This document shows positions 62,474 to 64,000 of a stretch of DNA of 64,000 nucleotides, one piece after another. Source of the stretch: Pseudoxanthobacter soli DSM 19599 (GTDB lineage Bacteria; Pseudomonadota; Alphaproteobacteria; Rhizobiales; Segnochrobactraceae); contig NZ_FRXO01000004.1 of assembly GCF_900148505.1 (NCBI RefSeq), forward strand, positions 372,001 to 436,000, written 5' to 3'. Every line of letters begins with the position of its first letter. Within the stretch, counting starts at the first letter, position 1. The position numbers and the translations under genes are program-made. The notes beneath the pieces are model-generated. The model searched no databases and had not been told where the DNA came from. It saw only the letters and a list, made by a program, of their open reading frames with translations.

Positions 62474-64000
62474 ATGAAGTTGGTTTCGCTCACACTCGAA
62501 AACTTTCGGGCCTATCAGACACCGACAACCATCCACCTTTCGGATCTGACCACGATCATCGGCCGAAACGATATCGGCAAGTCTTGCCTGCTAGAGGCAT
62601 TAGAGATTTTTTTCAATGGCGATGTAGTACGGATCGACCAGGCTGATGCCAACGTCTTTAGTAGCTCACAAAGCGTCAGAATCACCGCCGAATTTTCTGA
62701 TCTTCCCGATGAAATTACGCTGGATGCAGGGGCGCCCACAACTCTTAGCGACGAACATCTTCTGACCACAACTGGTACTTTGAAGATCGAGAAAGTCTAC
62801 GACTGCTCGAAGAAGACGCCTACATGTGAGGCATTCATCGTTGCGATGCACCCGAACACCCCAGGCCTGCATAACCTCCTGGAACTTAAGGAGAAGGATC
62901 TGCAGACACTAGTGAAGGCACAGGCGCTGGACTGCCCGCTAAAGGGCAATCCGGGCATGCGCCGGGCTCTATGGGACGCCTGCCCCCACCTTGGTTTGGA
63001 GGAAACTCGCATCCCGGTATCGAAGCCCAAAGAGGATAGCAAGCGCATCTGGGAGCAGCTGGAACTCCATCTTCCGGTGTTCGCTCTCTTTCAGAGCGAT
63101 CGCCAGAGTCGCGATTCGGATGGCGAGGTGCAGAACCCAATGAAGGGTGCTCTCGCGGCCGCGATCTCCGAGGCTCAGGAGGCGATCGACGCTATTCAGA
63201 AATTGGTCCAAGCGAAGACAGAGGAGATCGCAAAGCTCACCCACGACGCTCTCAAAAGCATCGATCCCAAACTTGCGAGTTCACTTTCGCCGAAATTCGT
63301 CCCCCCCACCGCAGCCAAGTGGATGGGCCTGTTCTCGCTGGGGATGGATACTGACGCCAGCATCCCGCTGAACAAGCGCGGCAGTGGCGTGCGACGACTC
63401 ATCTTAGTCAGTTTTTTCAAGGCGGAGGCCGAGCGCAAACTGTCAAGTTCCGCAAAGCGAAATCTGATCTATGCGATTGAAGAGCCCGAGACGTCGCAGC
63501 ACCCAGCGAACCAGAGAATTCTCATCGACGCATTCAAGCAGATAGCAGCGACGCCTCACTGCCAGGTGATCCTCACTACCCACAGTCCGGGATTGGCAGC
63601 CGACCTTCCGATCGAGAGCATCCGGTTCGTATCCAGCGAAGGCCCGCCCGCGACGCCGTCTGTCAAGGCAGGGGTGAATGTGTTCGAAGAAGTGGCGAAT
63701 GCCCTGGGCCTCATCCCTGACAGTCGTGTTCGTGTCCTCATTTTCGTCGAGGGGCCAACAGACGTGATTGCCTTGAGGTACTTGAGTGCTGCATTGCACG
63801 CCGAAGATGAAACCATACCAAACCTGATGACCGACGAGCGGTTCGCCTTCATTCCAGCTGGCGGGTCGACACTCAAGCACTGGGTAACGGAGCACTACTT
63901 ACGCAATATGCGCCGACCTGAGGTGCATATTTATGACTCCGACGTTGCAAAATATGCGGCGTCAGTGAACGAGGTGAACGAGCGCACCGACGGCCTTCGC
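62474..64000 (+). CDS. OLD-family ATP-dependent endonuclease (AAA ATPase plus TOPRIM), 3' end outside window
   Basis: The frame is open from ATG 62474 to the right edge (509 residues). An SMC-like ATPase head comes first: MKLVSLTLENFRAYQTPTTI then Walker A GRNDIGKS (Gly30-Ser37), signature RGSGVRR near residue 303, Walker B LIYAIEEPET (Glu336, Glu337) and H-loop LTTHS (His370). A TOPRIM domain follows: LIFVEGPTDVIALRYLS (Glu426, Asp430) and HIYDSDVAKY (Asp488, Asp490). This is the OLD/GajA-type architecture known from phage defence. Whether it acts alone or as part of Gabija or a similar system depends on genes beyond 64000. Lower GC than the left flank, in keeping with an island. Confidence 0.9.
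   Translation, partial: MKLVSLTLENFRAYQTPTTIHLSDLTTIIGRNDIGKSCLLEALEIFFNGDVVRIDQADANVFSSSQSVRITAEFSDLPDEITLDAGAPTTLSDEHLLTTTGTLKIEKVYDCSKKTPTCEAFIVAMHPNTPGLHNLLELKEKDLQTLVKAQALDCPLKGNPGMRRALWDACPHLGLEETRIPVSKPKEDSKRIWEQLELHLPVFALFQSDRQSRDSDGEVQNPMKGALAAAISEAQEAIDAIQKLVQAKTEEIAKLTHDALKSIDPKLASSLSPKFVPPTAAKWMGLFSLGMDTDASIPLNKRGSGVRRLILVSFFKAEAERKLSSSAKRNLIYAIEEPETSQHPANQRILIDAFKQIAATPHCQVILTTHSPGLAADLPIESIRFVSSEGPPATPSVKAGVNVFEEVANALGLIPDSRVRVLIFVEGPTDVIALRYLSAALHAEDETIPNLMTDERFAFIPAGGSTLKHWVTEHYLRNMRRPEVHIYDSDVAKYAASVNEVNERTDGLR

Overview
The window is chromosomal DNA of a high-GC (roughly two-thirds G+C by eye) alphaproteobacterium, most likely order Hyphomicrobiales. Pointers are the fabD-fabG-acpP-fabF-mltG-yicC-gmk gene order, the many ribose-type ABC transporters and catabolic dehydrogenases, and the giant glycine-rich autotransporter. 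The genus cannot be fixed from sequence alone.

Layout. 1-404: end of a DUF815 ATPase. 470-10004: a sugar-acid-like catabolic operon (lactonase, beta-keto-acid cleavage enzyme, 3-hydroxyacid dehydrogenase, SDR, ribose-type ABC transporter whose two permeases are fused) facing a divergent GntR/FCD regulator, with a perfect inverted repeat between them. 10142-10893: a HupE nickel permease behind a textbook NikR operator. 10912-15292: class I ribonucleotide reductase. The small subunit has Phe where the radical Tyr should be (class Ic type), and the operon is led by a cobalamin riboswitch. 15451-32534: a large catabolic region (ALDH, two GMC oxidoreductases, enoyl-CoA hydratase, DapA-like aldolase/lyase, a second ribose-type ABC transporter, SDR, CaiB-type CoA transferase, MaoC hydratase, MFS transporter, muconolactone-isomerase-like protein, LacI regulator, thioesterase). 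Four matching LacI-type operators tie several of these genes into one regulon. Two copies of a MITE-like palindromic repeat lie here.

32627-41725: a 3032-residue autotransporter with about 34 repeats. 42183-42788: an AT-rich sulfotransferase gene, probably acquired. 42882-52305: housekeeping genes (NlpD-like protein, Ndk, DinB, ABC-F, ClC, Bcr/CflA MFS, RimO). 52358-53002: a probable pertussis-toxin-S1-like ADP-ribosyltransferase, with an AT-rich upstream region. 53450-61847: Lrp regulator, gmk, yicC, mltG, the fatty-acid synthesis genes and a periplasmic protein.

62105-64000: the 3' part of a tRNA-Gln gene marks the left end of a probable integrated island. Its first gene, cut by the window edge, is an OLD-family ATPase/TOPRIM nuclease (phage-defence type) with a G10 tract as its ribosome binding site.

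The most unusual items are the ADP-ribosyltransferase candidate, the defence island at tRNA-Gln, the B12-riboswitch-controlled class Ic RNR, the LacI regulon and the covarying repeat element.
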